Below, in pieces: positions 1 through 5,787 of a stretch of 9,174 nucleotides of DNA. Both the position numbers and the translations under genes were made by a program. The first letter of the stretch is position 1. Each line of letters opens with the position of its first letter. The notes under the pieces are model-generated. The model saw only the letters and a list, made by a program, of their open reading frames with translations. It searched no databases and was not told the origin of the DNA. Source of the DNA: an uncultured Bacilli bacterium (GTDB lineage: Bacteria; Bacillota_I; Bacilli_A; RF39; UBA660); the NCBI GenBank assembly GCA_947593275.1, contig CANQDN010000051.1:1-9174 (forward strand), in the 5' to 3' direction.

Positions 1-363
1 GCGAGCTCCAATGTTACAACCTCCCGGGATATATATTTCGACATATTTTTCGCGGCCTAATAAAGCGCCCATAAAGTAATAAGAGGCTCTTAAGCGATTA
101 GATAATTCTTCAGGTATTAAAGTATTAGTTAAGTTTGAAGGATCTATTGTGAGAGTATTATCTTTGGTTGTTACTTCGCAGTTTAAAAGTCGCAATATAT
201 CTATTAAAGCATCGCGATCAGATATATTGGGAACATTAGTAATAGTAGAGGGCCCACTTGCTAAAATAGTCGCAGGAATAAGCGCTACAGCACTATTTTT
301 TGCTCCTCCTATATTAATTGTTCCACTTAATTTATGATTTCCTTCAATAAGCATTTGTTTCAT
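1..363 (-). CDS. murA: UDP-N-acetylglucosamine 1-carboxyvinyltransferase MurA, N-terminal part, cut by the left edge
   Basis: MurA transfers enolpyruvate from PEP to UDP-GlcNAc, the first committed step of peptidoglycan synthesis in the cytoplasm. The 121 codons in the window are read directly from the minus strand and contain family hallmarks. GGAKNSA (residues 19-25) carries the Lys22/Asn23 pair that binds substrate. RASYYFMGALLGR (92-104) matches the conserved arginine segment. PGGCNIGAR (113-121) carries the cysteine at residue 116 that corresponds to the catalytic Cys115 of E. coli MurA and is the fosfomycin target. The start is the ATG at 361-363, preceded on the minus strand by AAGGGTG about eight bases upstream. 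The usual length is about 420 residues, so roughly 70 percent is missing off the edge. The gene diverges from spoIIR. Bacillota often have two MurA paralogues and the fragment does not show which this is. Confidence 0.95.
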   Translation of the reverse strand, partial: MKQMLIEGNHKLSGTINIGGAKNSAVALIPATILASGPSTITNVPNISDRDALIDILRLLNCEVTTKDNTLTIDPSNLTNTLIPEELSNRLRASYYFMGALLGREKYVEIYIPGGCNIGAR

Positions 364-472
364 GTATAACACACCCTTACTTCTTAGTGATAATATAAGT
401 TAGGTACTTATACTATTTATTATGATTTATAATTATTTTGGTGCTATAAAATTTTTTATAAATTACTATTAT

Positions 473-501
473 AATATATCTATAAGTTCTGGATTTGTCA
501 A
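473..501 (-). promoter_or_regulatory. Predicted SigA promoter of murA
   Basis: On the minus strand TTGACA (496-501) and TATATT (473-478) are separated by 17 bases. This is a near-consensus vegetative promoter reading toward murA, with a predicted start near 466 and a leader of about 100 bases. No riboswitch or attenuator was recognised in the leader. A TATAAT slightly downstream lies too far from the -35 box to be the main -10. Confidence 0.6.
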
Positions 502-545
502 TTATTTTTTGGCTTTTATACGGGTAATTAGACTTAAATTTGATA

Positions 546-575
546 GTTTATGAATAAAAATTAAAGGTAAGCACT
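546..575 (+). promoter_or_regulatory. Possible SigF-type promoter of spoIIR
   Basis: GTTTA (546-550) is followed after 15 bases by GGTAAGCACT (566-575). The -35 fits the known B. subtilis SigF pattern GYWTA, and the first five bases of the -10 fit GGNRA, but the last part of the -10 does not match. The position is right: transcription would start near 580, just ahead of the AGGTG ribosome binding site. B. subtilis spoIIR is known to be SigF-dependent, which supports the reading. It remains a weak sequence match. Confidence 0.35.
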
Positions 576-595
576 TAATTATTTTAGGTGATATT

Positions 596-1105
596 TTGAA
601 AAAGATTATATTTTGGTTATTTATAGGAAGTTTAGTATTTATTTTAATGGGAAGAGAAAAAGATATTTTAATTCCTAATAATGCGATTAGATTTAGAGTG
701 ATTGCTAATAGTAATAGTGTAGAAGATCAACAGAAAAAGATGGTAATTAAAGATAAGATAGAAGAAGAAGTATATGATTTAATTAAAGATAGTGATGATG
801 TTTTAAGTGTTAGAAATATAATAAATGAAAATTTAGATAAGATTCAGGATATTATAGAAAAATATGATGTTAAATATAATGTTAGTTATGGGTATAATTA
901 CTTTCCGATAAAGAATTATAAAGGAGTTAAGTATGAGGCGGGAAATTATGAGAGTTTAGTTATAACTATTGGAGAGGGATTGGGTGATAATTTTTGGTGT
1001 GTACTTTTTCCACCACTTTGTTTAATAGAGAATGATTCTAAGGATGTAGGAGAGGTACAGTATAAGTTTTTAATTAAAAAGTTATTAAATAGTTCTAAAT
1101 ATTAA
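596..1105 (+). CDS. spoIIR: Stage II sporulation protein R
   Basis: SpoIIR is made in the forespore, secreted into the intermembrane space and activates the protease SpoIIGA, which processes pro-SigE in the mother cell. The 169-residue product starts with a hydrophobic signal/anchor segment (about residues 3-18). It then shows the family signatures IRFRVIANSN (31-40), an acidic/basic helix region, the segment YFPIKNYKGVKYEAGNYES (102-120) and NFWCVLFPPLC (132-142). These match the conserved core of the family, which ends soon after WWCVLFPPLC in compact members; B. subtilis SpoIIR is longer. The start is TTG at 596 with AGGTG at 586-590; no ATG fits the hydrophobic N-terminus better. It is followed after 31 bases by mntP on the same strand, probably as one operon. 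Confidence 0.92.
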   Translation: MKKIIFWLFIGSLVFILMGREKDILIPNNAIRFRVIANSNSVEDQQKKMVIKDKIEEEVYDLIKDSDDVLSVRNIINENLDKIQDIIEKYDVKYNVSYGYNYFPIKNYKGVKYEAGNYESLVITIGEGLGDNFWCVLFPPLCLIENDSKDVGEVQYKFLIKKLLNSSKY

Positions 1106-1136
1106 TACTTAAAAATAGGATTTTTTAGGAGGATTT

Positions 1137-1670
1137 ATGGGGGAGATATTTAGTCTATTTTTAATTGGAATTGCACTTAGTATGGATGCTTTTTCACTAT
1201 CACTTGGAATGGCTAGTTTTATTCCGGGAAAGAAAAAAGCGTTTATTTTAGCTTTAATGGTTGGTGTAATGCATTTTGTAATGCCTTTAATAGGGAACTT
1301 CTTAGGAAGTAAAATTACAAGTATTTTAGAAGTTAAGGCTGATTTTTTGTTGGGGATTATTTTGGTATTTATTGCGATTCAGATGTTAGGGCAAATAATT
1401 AAGAATGAGGAAGAGGTTATTCGTTTAAGTGTTTTAGGAATGATTGTGTTTGCACTGGGGGTTAGTATTGATAGTTTTTCAGTGGGAATGGGTTTAATTG
1501 CGGTTACAACAAAAAAATATTTAGCTACAAGCATTTTTAGTTTATGTAGTTTTTCATTTACTTTTGGGGGAATTATGATTGGAAAATGGGCAAGTAAATT
1601 ACTTGGGATATATGCAAATGTGATTGGTATTGCTATTCTCTTTATTTTGGGAATTGTTCATTTAATTTAA
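1137..1670 (+). CDS. mntP: Putative manganese efflux pump of the MntP family
   Basis: MntP exports excess Mn2+ across the cytoplasmic membrane. The 177-residue protein is almost entirely hydrophobic, with about six membrane segments arranged as two homologous halves. Each half has the family's acidic motif: ALSMDAFSLSLG with Asp17 and GVSIDSFSVGMG with Asp112. These aspartates match residues needed for transport in E. coli MntP. A conserved MPLIGNFLG segment lies at 49-57. The length fits the family (about 180-190). A strong AGGAGG (1127-1132) sits four bases before the ATG. In B. subtilis the mntP gene (ywlD) lies a few genes from spoIIR, so the pairing is a compressed form of a known neighbourhood. 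The related sporulation protein YtaF is an alternative, but the MDAF motif favours MntP. No yybP-ykoY riboswitch precedes it. Confidence 0.85.
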   Translation: MGEIFSLFLIGIALSMDAFSLSLGMASFIPGKKKAFILALMVGVMHFVMPLIGNFLGSKITSILEVKADFLLGIILVFIAIQMLGQIIKNEEEVIRLSVLGMIVFALGVSIDSFSVGMGLIAVTTKKYLATSIFSLCSFSFTFGGIMIGKWASKLLGIYANVIGIAILFILGIVHLI

Positions 1671-1671
1671 A

Positions 1672-1700
1672 AAAATTATTCTTTTTTTTAGAATAATTTT
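1672..1700. terminator. Shared hairpin between convergent mntP and metG
   Basis: AAAATTATTCT (1672-1682) and AGAATAATTTT (1690-1700) form a perfect 11-bp stem with a seven-base T loop. It starts two bases after the mntP stop and overlaps the metG stop codon. The AT-rich stem has a short U-rich tail on the plus strand (AATTTTTAG) and TTT on the minus strand. It probably works as a bidirectional terminator, although the stem is weak because it lacks GC pairs. Confidence 0.5.
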
Positions 1701-3231
1701 AATTTTTAGTTTCGATACGATTAAAGAGAATAGTTGGTTCATTTAGTTTTAAATTAGTTTCTAAAGAGCCAAATGAAGATACACTTTCATAAGATCTAGC
1801 TTTAGTGTTTAATTCGTCTAGAATCTTATCAGAAGTAGTTGGGATAAAAGGGCTTAAAAGAATAGCACAGATTCTAATACTTTCTAGTAAATTATAAAGG
1901 ATGGTTGCAAGACGATCTTTTTTAGTTTCATCTTTCGCTAAAGACCATGGAGTAGTATCATCGATATATTTGTTACATTTTCTTAATACTTCCATTATTT
2001 CATCGATGGCTTCATTTACTTTTAGTTCTTGCATTTTAGTTTCAACGATATCTTTTAGGGCGATTACTTCCTTTTTTAAGTCTTCATCAATAGATTCATT
2101 TATGTTAGGGTTTTTAGTTAATCCGTCAAAATATTTATGAGACATACTAATGGTACGATTAACTAAATTACCGAGATTGTTAGCTAAATCAGTATTAGTA
2201 CGACTTATTAAAGCTTCTTCGGAAAAATTACCATCACTACCAAATGGGACTTCTCTTAAAGCATAATATCTTACTGCGTCTACTCCATAAGCGCTTATGT
2301 ATTCGCGAGGATCTTTATAATTTCCTAAGCTTTTAGAGATTTTTCCCCCGGCGATTTTTAACCAACCATGGCCAAAGACTTGTTTAGGTAAAGGTATTCC
2401 TAGAGCCATTAACATACATGGCCAAATAATGGTGTGGAATCTAACGATTTCTTTTCCAACTAGATGAAGATCGGCAGGCCAGTATTTTTTATATAGAGGA
2501 CTATTTTCGTCAGGATAGCCTAAAGAAGTAATATAGTTTGAAAGAGCATCTATCCAAACATAGATAACATGTTTTTCATCAAAAGTAACGGGAATGCCCC
2601 ATTTAAAACTGGTACGAGATACACATAAATCTTCTAGGCCGGGTTTAATAAAGTTATTTAACATTTCATTTTTGCGAGATATTGGTAAGATAAAGTCGGG
2701 ATGTTCATCATAAAATTTGATTAATTTATCTTGATAGGCAGATAATCTAAAGAAATAAGCTTCTTCACTCACCATTTTTAATTCGCGACCACAGTCTGGA
2801 CATTTACCATCAACTGTTTGGCTTTCCGTCCAAAAAGATTCACAAGGAACACAGTATAAGCCTTTGTATTCACTTTTATAAATATCGCCTTGATCATAGA
2901 GTTTTTTAAAGATTTTTTGAACAGCTTCTTCATGGTTTTTATCAGTGGTACGAATAAAATAATCATAAGATATACCTAGAGATGACCACATATCTTTAGC
3001 ATCAGCGATTATTTTATCAACATATTCTTTAGGTGTTACTCCAGCTTCTTTCGCTTTCTTTTCAATTTTTTCACCATGCTCATCAGTTCCGGTTTGGAAA
3101 AAGACATCATAGCCAGTAAGTCTCTTATAACGAGCAATACTATCGGCGATAATGGTGGTGTAGCAGTGGCCTATATGAAAGTTGGCACTTGGGTAATAAA
3201 TAGGGGTTGTAATATAATATTTTTTAGACAT
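1699..3231 (-). CDS. metG: Methionyl-tRNA synthetase, short form without C-terminal domain
   Basis: This enzyme charges tRNA-Met with methionine in the cytoplasm, for both initiation and elongation. The class I signature FHIGHCY is at residues 18-24 and the second signature is KISKS (297-301), a variant of KMSKS. The connective domain has a four-cysteine zinc knuckle, CVPC (127-130) and CPDC (144-147). The conserved VWIDALSNYI (225-234) and the anticodon-binding helical region at the C-terminus are present. At 510 residues it lacks the OB-fold dimerisation/tRNA-binding tail found in enzymes such as B. subtilis MetS of about 660 residues; the stop is followed directly by the shared terminator. 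The ATG at 3231 has AAGGA about seven bases upstream. Expression is predicted to be controlled by the T-box leader upstream. Confidence 0.97.
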   Translation of the reverse strand: MSKKYYITTPIYYPSANFHIGHCYTTIIADSIARYKRLTGYDVFFQTGTDEHGEKIEKKAKEAGVTPKEYVDKIIADAKDMWSSLGISYDYFIRTTDKNHEEAVQKIFKKLYDQGDIYKSEYKGLYCVPCESFWTESQTVDGKCPDCGRELKMVSEEAYFFRLSAYQDKLIKFYDEHPDFILPISRKNEMLNNFIKPGLEDLCVSRTSFKWGIPVTFDEKHVIYVWIDALSNYITSLGYPDENSPLYKKYWPADLHLVGKEIVRFHTIIWPCMLMALGIPLPKQVFGHGWLKIAGGKISKSLGNYKDPREYISAYGVDAVRYYALREVPFGSDGNFSEEALISRTNTDLANNLGNLVNRTISMSHKYFDGLTKNPNINESIDEDLKKEVIALKDIVETKMQELKVNEAIDEIMEVLRKCNKYIDDTTPWSLAKDETKKDRLATILYNLLESIRICAILLSPFIPTTSDKILDELNTKARSYESVSSFGSLETNLKLNEPTILFNRIETKN

Positions 3232-3289
3232 TTTATTTCCTTCTTTCTATAATATTTTTTGTAATACTATGTTATTTTCTATAAAACAA

Positions 3290-3484
3290 ATAAAAACCAT
3301 GTCTTAAGGGCGAGATTTGACCCGCGGTACCACCTTAATTCATGATTTTACATGCACTTTAACTCTTAACGCGAGTAGACGATTAAACTCCAGAGTCATA
3401 TTCTATATTATTTAAGATTCGTTTACATCAACCACGAACTTTCTTGACATAAATAATATATACTCATTCCTTCAACATTTAAGC
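3290..3484 (-). promoter_or_regulatory. T-box leader for metG, predicted methionine specifier
   Basis: The diagnostic T-box sequence AAGGTGGTACCGCGG lies at 3336-3322 on the minus strand. Its UGGU bulge would pair with the ACCA end of uncharged tRNA, whose A is the discriminator base of tRNA-Met. Upstream, an 11-bp helix (3450-3460 with 3404-3414) fits Stem I. It is followed by GAAUAUGAC, which puts a candidate AUG specifier codon at 3399-3397. An apical loop segment, linker and antiterminator/terminator follow. Known T-boxes let transcription continue when uncharged cognate tRNA binds. The class call is firm; the specifier assignment rests on manual folding and on the downstream gene being metG. 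Confidence 0.9.
3298..3344 (-). terminator. T-box terminator competing with the antiterminator
   Basis: On the minus strand CATG..TTAAGG pairs with CCTTAA..CATG around the T-box sequence, with a small internal loop. It is followed by a T-rich tract (3296-3287). Its 5' arm contains the first bases of the T-box, so it cannot form together with the antiterminator, as expected for a transcriptional T-box switch. Confidence 0.7.
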
Positions 3485-3490
3485 TCTTTT

Positions 3491-3519
3491 ATTATATGCA
3501 AAAAAACTTTAAATGTCAA
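3491..3519 (-). promoter_or_regulatory. Consensus SigA promoter of the metG leader
   Basis: The minus strand has a perfect TTGACA (3514-3519), 17 bases, then a perfect TATAAT (3491-3496). Transcription should start near 3484, just before Stem I of the T-box. The -35 box lies just upstream of the A of the spoVT stop codon at 3509-3511, so the promoter core overlaps the 3' end of spoVT. Confidence 0.85.
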
Positions 3520-4024
3520 GTTTACTAACAAGAATACTTGATATTAATTTACCAATGGATAATTCGTTAGTTAGAGGTTTTTCACTATACATAATTATTA
3601 GACCAATACTATCATTTAAGGAAATAATAGGAATATATAAGAAGTTTCCTATAAGAGTTAGTTCATTTAACTTTAAAGTATGGTTTTCTTCTTTTTTTAT
3701 TTCTCTTTCTTCAATTATATTTAAGTAATCGGGAGGGATAGGGGTATTTATTAGTTTGTCGCTTAGACCACAAGTGGTGAGGATTTTTTCACGATCAGTA
3801 ATCATTATTTTATAATTAAATTCATTATAGATTATCTTACATAATTTTGTCGATAGTTCAGTTAGAGTAGATAAACGATTATATTTTTTTAAAATAATGC
3901 TGTCACTTTCGGTAAATATTTCAACATTTTCACCATCGTGGATACCGAGATTTCTTCTTATTTCTTTGGGTATTACAATTCTTCCTAGTTCGTCGATTCT
4001 TCTTATAACTCCAGTAGATTTCAA
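3509..4024 (-). CDS. spoVT: Stage V sporulation protein T, AbrB-type transition regulator
   Basis: SpoVT is a forespore DNA-binding protein that modulates SigG-dependent genes and influences spore coat and germination properties. Residues 1-50 form the swapped-hairpin AbrB domain with the typical STGVIRRIDELGRIVIPKEI start, almost identical to B. subtilis SpoVT. Residues from about 55 to 170 fit the GAF-like C-terminal domain, including YKIMITDREKILTTCG (71-86) and IPIISLNDSIGLIIMYS (131-147). The length of 171 compares with 178 in B. subtilis. The start is TTG at 4022-4024; it gives the canonical MKSTG N-terminus and is preceded by GGAG about ten bases upstream. The full-length GAF half separates it from AbrB and Abh, which are about 95 residues. 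In B. subtilis it sits directly after mfd; here an accessory block separates them. Confidence 0.94.
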   Translation of the reverse strand: MKSTGVIRRIDELGRIVIPKEIRRNLGIHDGENVEIFTESDSIILKKYNRLSTLTELSTKLCKIIYNEFNYKIMITDREKILTTCGLSDKLINTPIPPDYLNIIEEREIKKEENHTLKLNELTLIGNFLYIPIISLNDSIGLIIMYSEKPLTNELSIGKLISSILVSKLDI

Positions 4025-4048
4025 GTACTACAACTCCATTTCTAATAT

Positions 4049-4077
4049 TAATATTGGCGAAGTTAGGATTTTTATAC
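4049..4077 (-). promoter_or_regulatory. Weak candidate SigG promoter of spoVT
   Basis: The terminator at 4085-4105 isolates spoVT, so a promoter is expected between it and the start. On the minus strand GTATA (4077-4073) and AATATTA (4055-4049) are 17 bases apart. They resemble the SigG pattern (GNATR, 18 bases, CATNNTA) with one -10 mismatch and one base less spacing. B. subtilis spoVT is known to be SigG-dependent. The AT-rich context makes chance matches likely. Confidence 0.22.
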
Positions 4078-4084
4078 TTAAAAA

Positions 4085-4105
4085 TGCAAGGAAAGAGTCC
4101 TTGCA
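4085..4105 (-). terminator. Strong intrinsic terminator after the surface protein gene
   Basis: On the minus strand TGCAAGGA, a five-base loop CTCTT, and TCCTTGCA form a perfect 8-bp stem followed by TTTTT (4084-4080). This is a textbook Rho-independent terminator. It ends the transcript of the surface protein gene and protects spoVT from read-through. Confidence 0.88.
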
Positions 4106-4122
4106 ATGAAGTTTTATATTCC

Positions 4123-4159
4123 TGCTTACATATGATAAGTTAGAAAAGCAATGTAAGCA
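4123..4159. repeat. Inverted repeat just after the surface protein stop codon
   Basis: TGCTTACAT (4123-4131) and ATGTAAGCA (4151-4159) are perfect 9-base inverted copies with a 19-base loop. The repeat begins two bases past the stop codon of the surface protein gene on the minus strand and lacks a U tract, so it is not a second terminator. It may be an mRNA 3' structure or a protein site; the role is unknown. Confidence 0.5.
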
Positions 4160-4161
4160 AG

Positions 4162-5634
4162 TTAATTTGATACTATATAGGGATTTGTTGAAGTGCCTTT
4201 ATCTTCAGCATCAGGATCAAGTAATGTTAATTTAGCGTCAGCTTTAAGATTTATTACTGGACGAAGGCCATAACTATAACGTGCACGATTACTATTAATT
4301 ATACCATCATTATCCACATAAAATATCATAGCAGTTTTTCCATCAGTAGTATCAGTAAAATAAGCCGGAGACAAAGCCCAATAATTCTTACCAGTATATA
4401 ACCAATAACCTGAATTTACTGCTCCAGCTTGACCACCTGCAAAGGCTGCTTCATCAGCTGTTATAAGGCCTATTGGATATTTCAAACTTTGTGTGCCTTT
4501 TATTTTTAAATTTGCAAGAGATTCTATTCCGGTTGCTTGTTCATATGTAAAATAATAACTATTTTTATTTTCTGCCGTTCCACACTTTAATGTTGGTGTT
4601 CGTTCACTGCTACGTTTCAATCTTAAATAACCTCCATAATACGTGATTGTAGTTGATGTTCCTCCGCTCTCGTTCATATCAAACTCTTTCCATTCTTCAT
4701 TTTCATTTGTTGAACTTGATCTATCTACGCAAAATCCGACATTTTTATCTATTTTGCTATTGTTTGCCTCAAACTCATCTAATAAATTTTGTTCGAACCA
4801 ATCCATTAATTGCGTATAAGCATTACTAGGCAATGTATGGCCTCTCTTAGTATCATCAAATTGATATCCTACATATTTATTATCATTAAAAATCGAATTA
4901 TATTGATAATCAGTTCCATTTATTCTACCATCTGATTCAGAAAGGCTAGATGTAGAATTTCTATTTCCAGCATATATTAATCTTATTGATCCATCTCCAT
5001 TAATACGAATAATTCGCCAATAGATGTCTGCTCCATTGTCAACGTTTCCCATTTTACCAAATTTTACCCAATTATCTTTTACTTTGCCTCTAAAATAATA
5101 ACTATCTCCAAAATCATCTTCTGTTTTACATATTAAGCTTGTTGTATTTTCTATACTATCAAAATTTGTTGGACATTTTGCTAATTCTTCATCAGTTAAT
5201 TTCGCTACAATTTTATCTTTAAAAGTTTTTTCTTTATCAAAATATAAATAACATTTTTCATTTTTCTTTAATTGACTTATTGTATGTTTTCCGTCAATAG
5301 TTTCCAGTTTATCATGTTCTTGTATTTTACCGTCTATCGTACAATAACTTTTTTCTTTATTTATTTCATAGCCACTTTCTGGCATTTCATCTATGGGTTC
5401 ATAGCATTCATCACCATTGCAATTTTTATCATCTTTGTGTTGATATAAAGCCATAATCTTAAAATCATATCCACCAGTATATTTAATTGTACCATTCACT
5501 ATTGGTACACTTATAGTTGTTTTGTACTTTGCTTTTGTGATGTTTAGTATTAATACACTTCCAATAATTATTATTAATGCTAAACTAATTACTATCGTTT
5601 TAGTATTTATTTTACTTAACTTTTCATATTTCAT
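4162..5634 (-). CDS. Membrane-anchored extracellular protein with lectin-like/DUF6273-like C-terminus, function unknown
   Basis: The 490-residue product has a short basic N-terminus and one strong membrane segment (about 12-31). The rest should lie outside the cell. An N-terminal region (about 35-135) holds NGTIKYTGGYDFKIMALY and several Cys. The C-terminal domain (about 185-465) ends with NSGYWLYTGKNYWALSP (407-423) and SYGLRPVINL (454-463), typical of DUF6273 and C-type-lectin/formylglycine-enzyme-like folds. Eight cysteines (72, 77, 98, 128, 154, 169, 302, 351) could form disulfides. No LPXTG motif or lipobox is visible, so anchoring is by the N-terminal helix. The ATG at 5634 is chosen because AAGGAG (5642-5647) sits seven bases before it; the in-frame ATG 17 codons upstream has no such site and would start in the operator. 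It has its own promoter and terminator and is probably controlled by the divergent Xre regulator. I do not recognise a specific function. Confidence 0.87.
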   Translation of the reverse strand: MKYEKLSKINTKTIVISLALIIIIGSVLILNITKAKYKTTISVPIVNGTIKYTGGYDFKIMALYQHKDDKNCNGDECYEPIDEMPESGYEINKEKSYCTIDGKIQEHDKLETIDGKHTISQLKKNEKCYLYFDKEKTFKDKIVAKLTDEELAKCPTNFDSIENTTSLICKTEDDFGDSYYFRGKVKDNWVKFGKMGNVDNGADIYWRIIRINGDGSIRLIYAGNRNSTSSLSESDGRINGTDYQYNSIFNDNKYVGYQFDDTKRGHTLPSNAYTQLMDWFEQNLLDEFEANNSKIDKNVGFCVDRSSSTNENEEWKEFDMNESGGTSTTITYYGGYLRLKRSSERTPTLKCGTAENKNSYYFTYEQATGIESLANLKIKGTQSLKYPIGLITADEAAFAGGQAGAVNSGYWLYTGKNYWALSPAYFTDTTDGKTAMIFYVDNDGIINSNRARYSYGLRPVINLKADAKLTLLDPDAEDKGTSTNPYIVSN

Positions 5635-5662
5635 ATGATCACTCCTTATTTGCCTAAAGCAA

Positions 5663-5681
5663 TACGACATATATTGTCGTA
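5663..5681. promoter_or_regulatory. Operator-like palindrome O1 on the surface gene start site
   Basis: TACGACATATATTGTCGTA is a perfect 7-5-7 palindrome. It begins three bases downstream of the surface gene -10 box and covers the predicted transcription start, an ideal place for steric repression. Two further copies of the same layout lie at 5722-5740 and 5757-5775. The divergent Xre/Cro protein is the obvious candidate ligand, by position only. Confidence 0.7.
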
Positions 5682-5684
5682 TCA

Positions 5685-5714
5685 ATTATATTACAAATTG
5701 TTGAGGTTTGTCAA
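5685..5714 (-). promoter_or_regulatory. SigA promoter of the surface protein gene
   Basis: On the minus strand a perfect TTGACA (5709-5714) and a perfect TATAAT (5685-5690) are 18 bases apart. The predicted start near 5678 leaves a leader of about 45 bases before the ATG at 5634. The promoter is bracketed by operator-like palindromes O1 (downstream) and O2 (upstream of the -35). Confidence 0.78.
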
Positions 5715-5721
5715 TATCAAA

Positions 5722-5740
5722 TATGACATATGTTGTCGTG
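5722..5740. promoter_or_regulatory. Operator-like palindrome O2
   Basis: TATGACATATGTTGTCGTG has half-sites TATGACA and CACGACA (read inward) separated by five bases, the same layout as O1 with an imperfect outer base pair. It lies eight bases upstream of the -35 of the surface gene promoter and about 35 bases centre-to-centre from O3. Confidence 0.65.
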
Positions 5741-5756
5741 GTTAATTCTTTGTTAA

Positions 5757-5775
5757 TATGACATAATTAGTCATA
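5757..5775. promoter_or_regulatory. Operator-like palindrome O3 in front of the Xre regulator
   Basis: TATGACATAATTAGTCATA repeats the 7-5-7 layout with one mismatched base in the right arm. It covers the likely -10 of the regulator gene and ends next to its ribosome binding site, which suggests autorepression. Its right arm is the most diverged, which would fit a weaker site. Confidence 0.6.
5759..5767 (+). promoter_or_regulatory. Possible extended -10 promoter of the Xre regulator
   Basis: TGACATAAT matches an extended -10 element (TGn followed by CATAAT). No good -35 is present 16-18 bases upstream, which extended -10 promoters tolerate. The start would fall near 5774, just ahead of AGGGTG (5775-5780). 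The element lies inside O3. Confidence 0.33.
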
Positions 5776-5787
5776 GGGTGATTAAAG

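Noticed and set aside
149..337. Plus-strand open frame inside the murA region
   Set aside because: It lies antisense to murA, whose minus-strand frame carries the catalytic motifs; no ribosome binding site or family similarity was seen.
1901..2140. Plus-strand open frame opposite metG
   Set aside because: It is a shadow of the metG coding strand with no independent start signal or recognisable protein.
3290..3484. SAM riboswitch upstream of metG
   Set aside because: The AAGGTGGTACCGCGG element and competing terminator identify a T-box; no SAM-I core pattern was seen.
4162..5634. Complete diversity-generating retroelement
   Set aside because: The protein end resembles such variable proteins, but no reverse transcriptase, template repeat or accessory gene is in the window.
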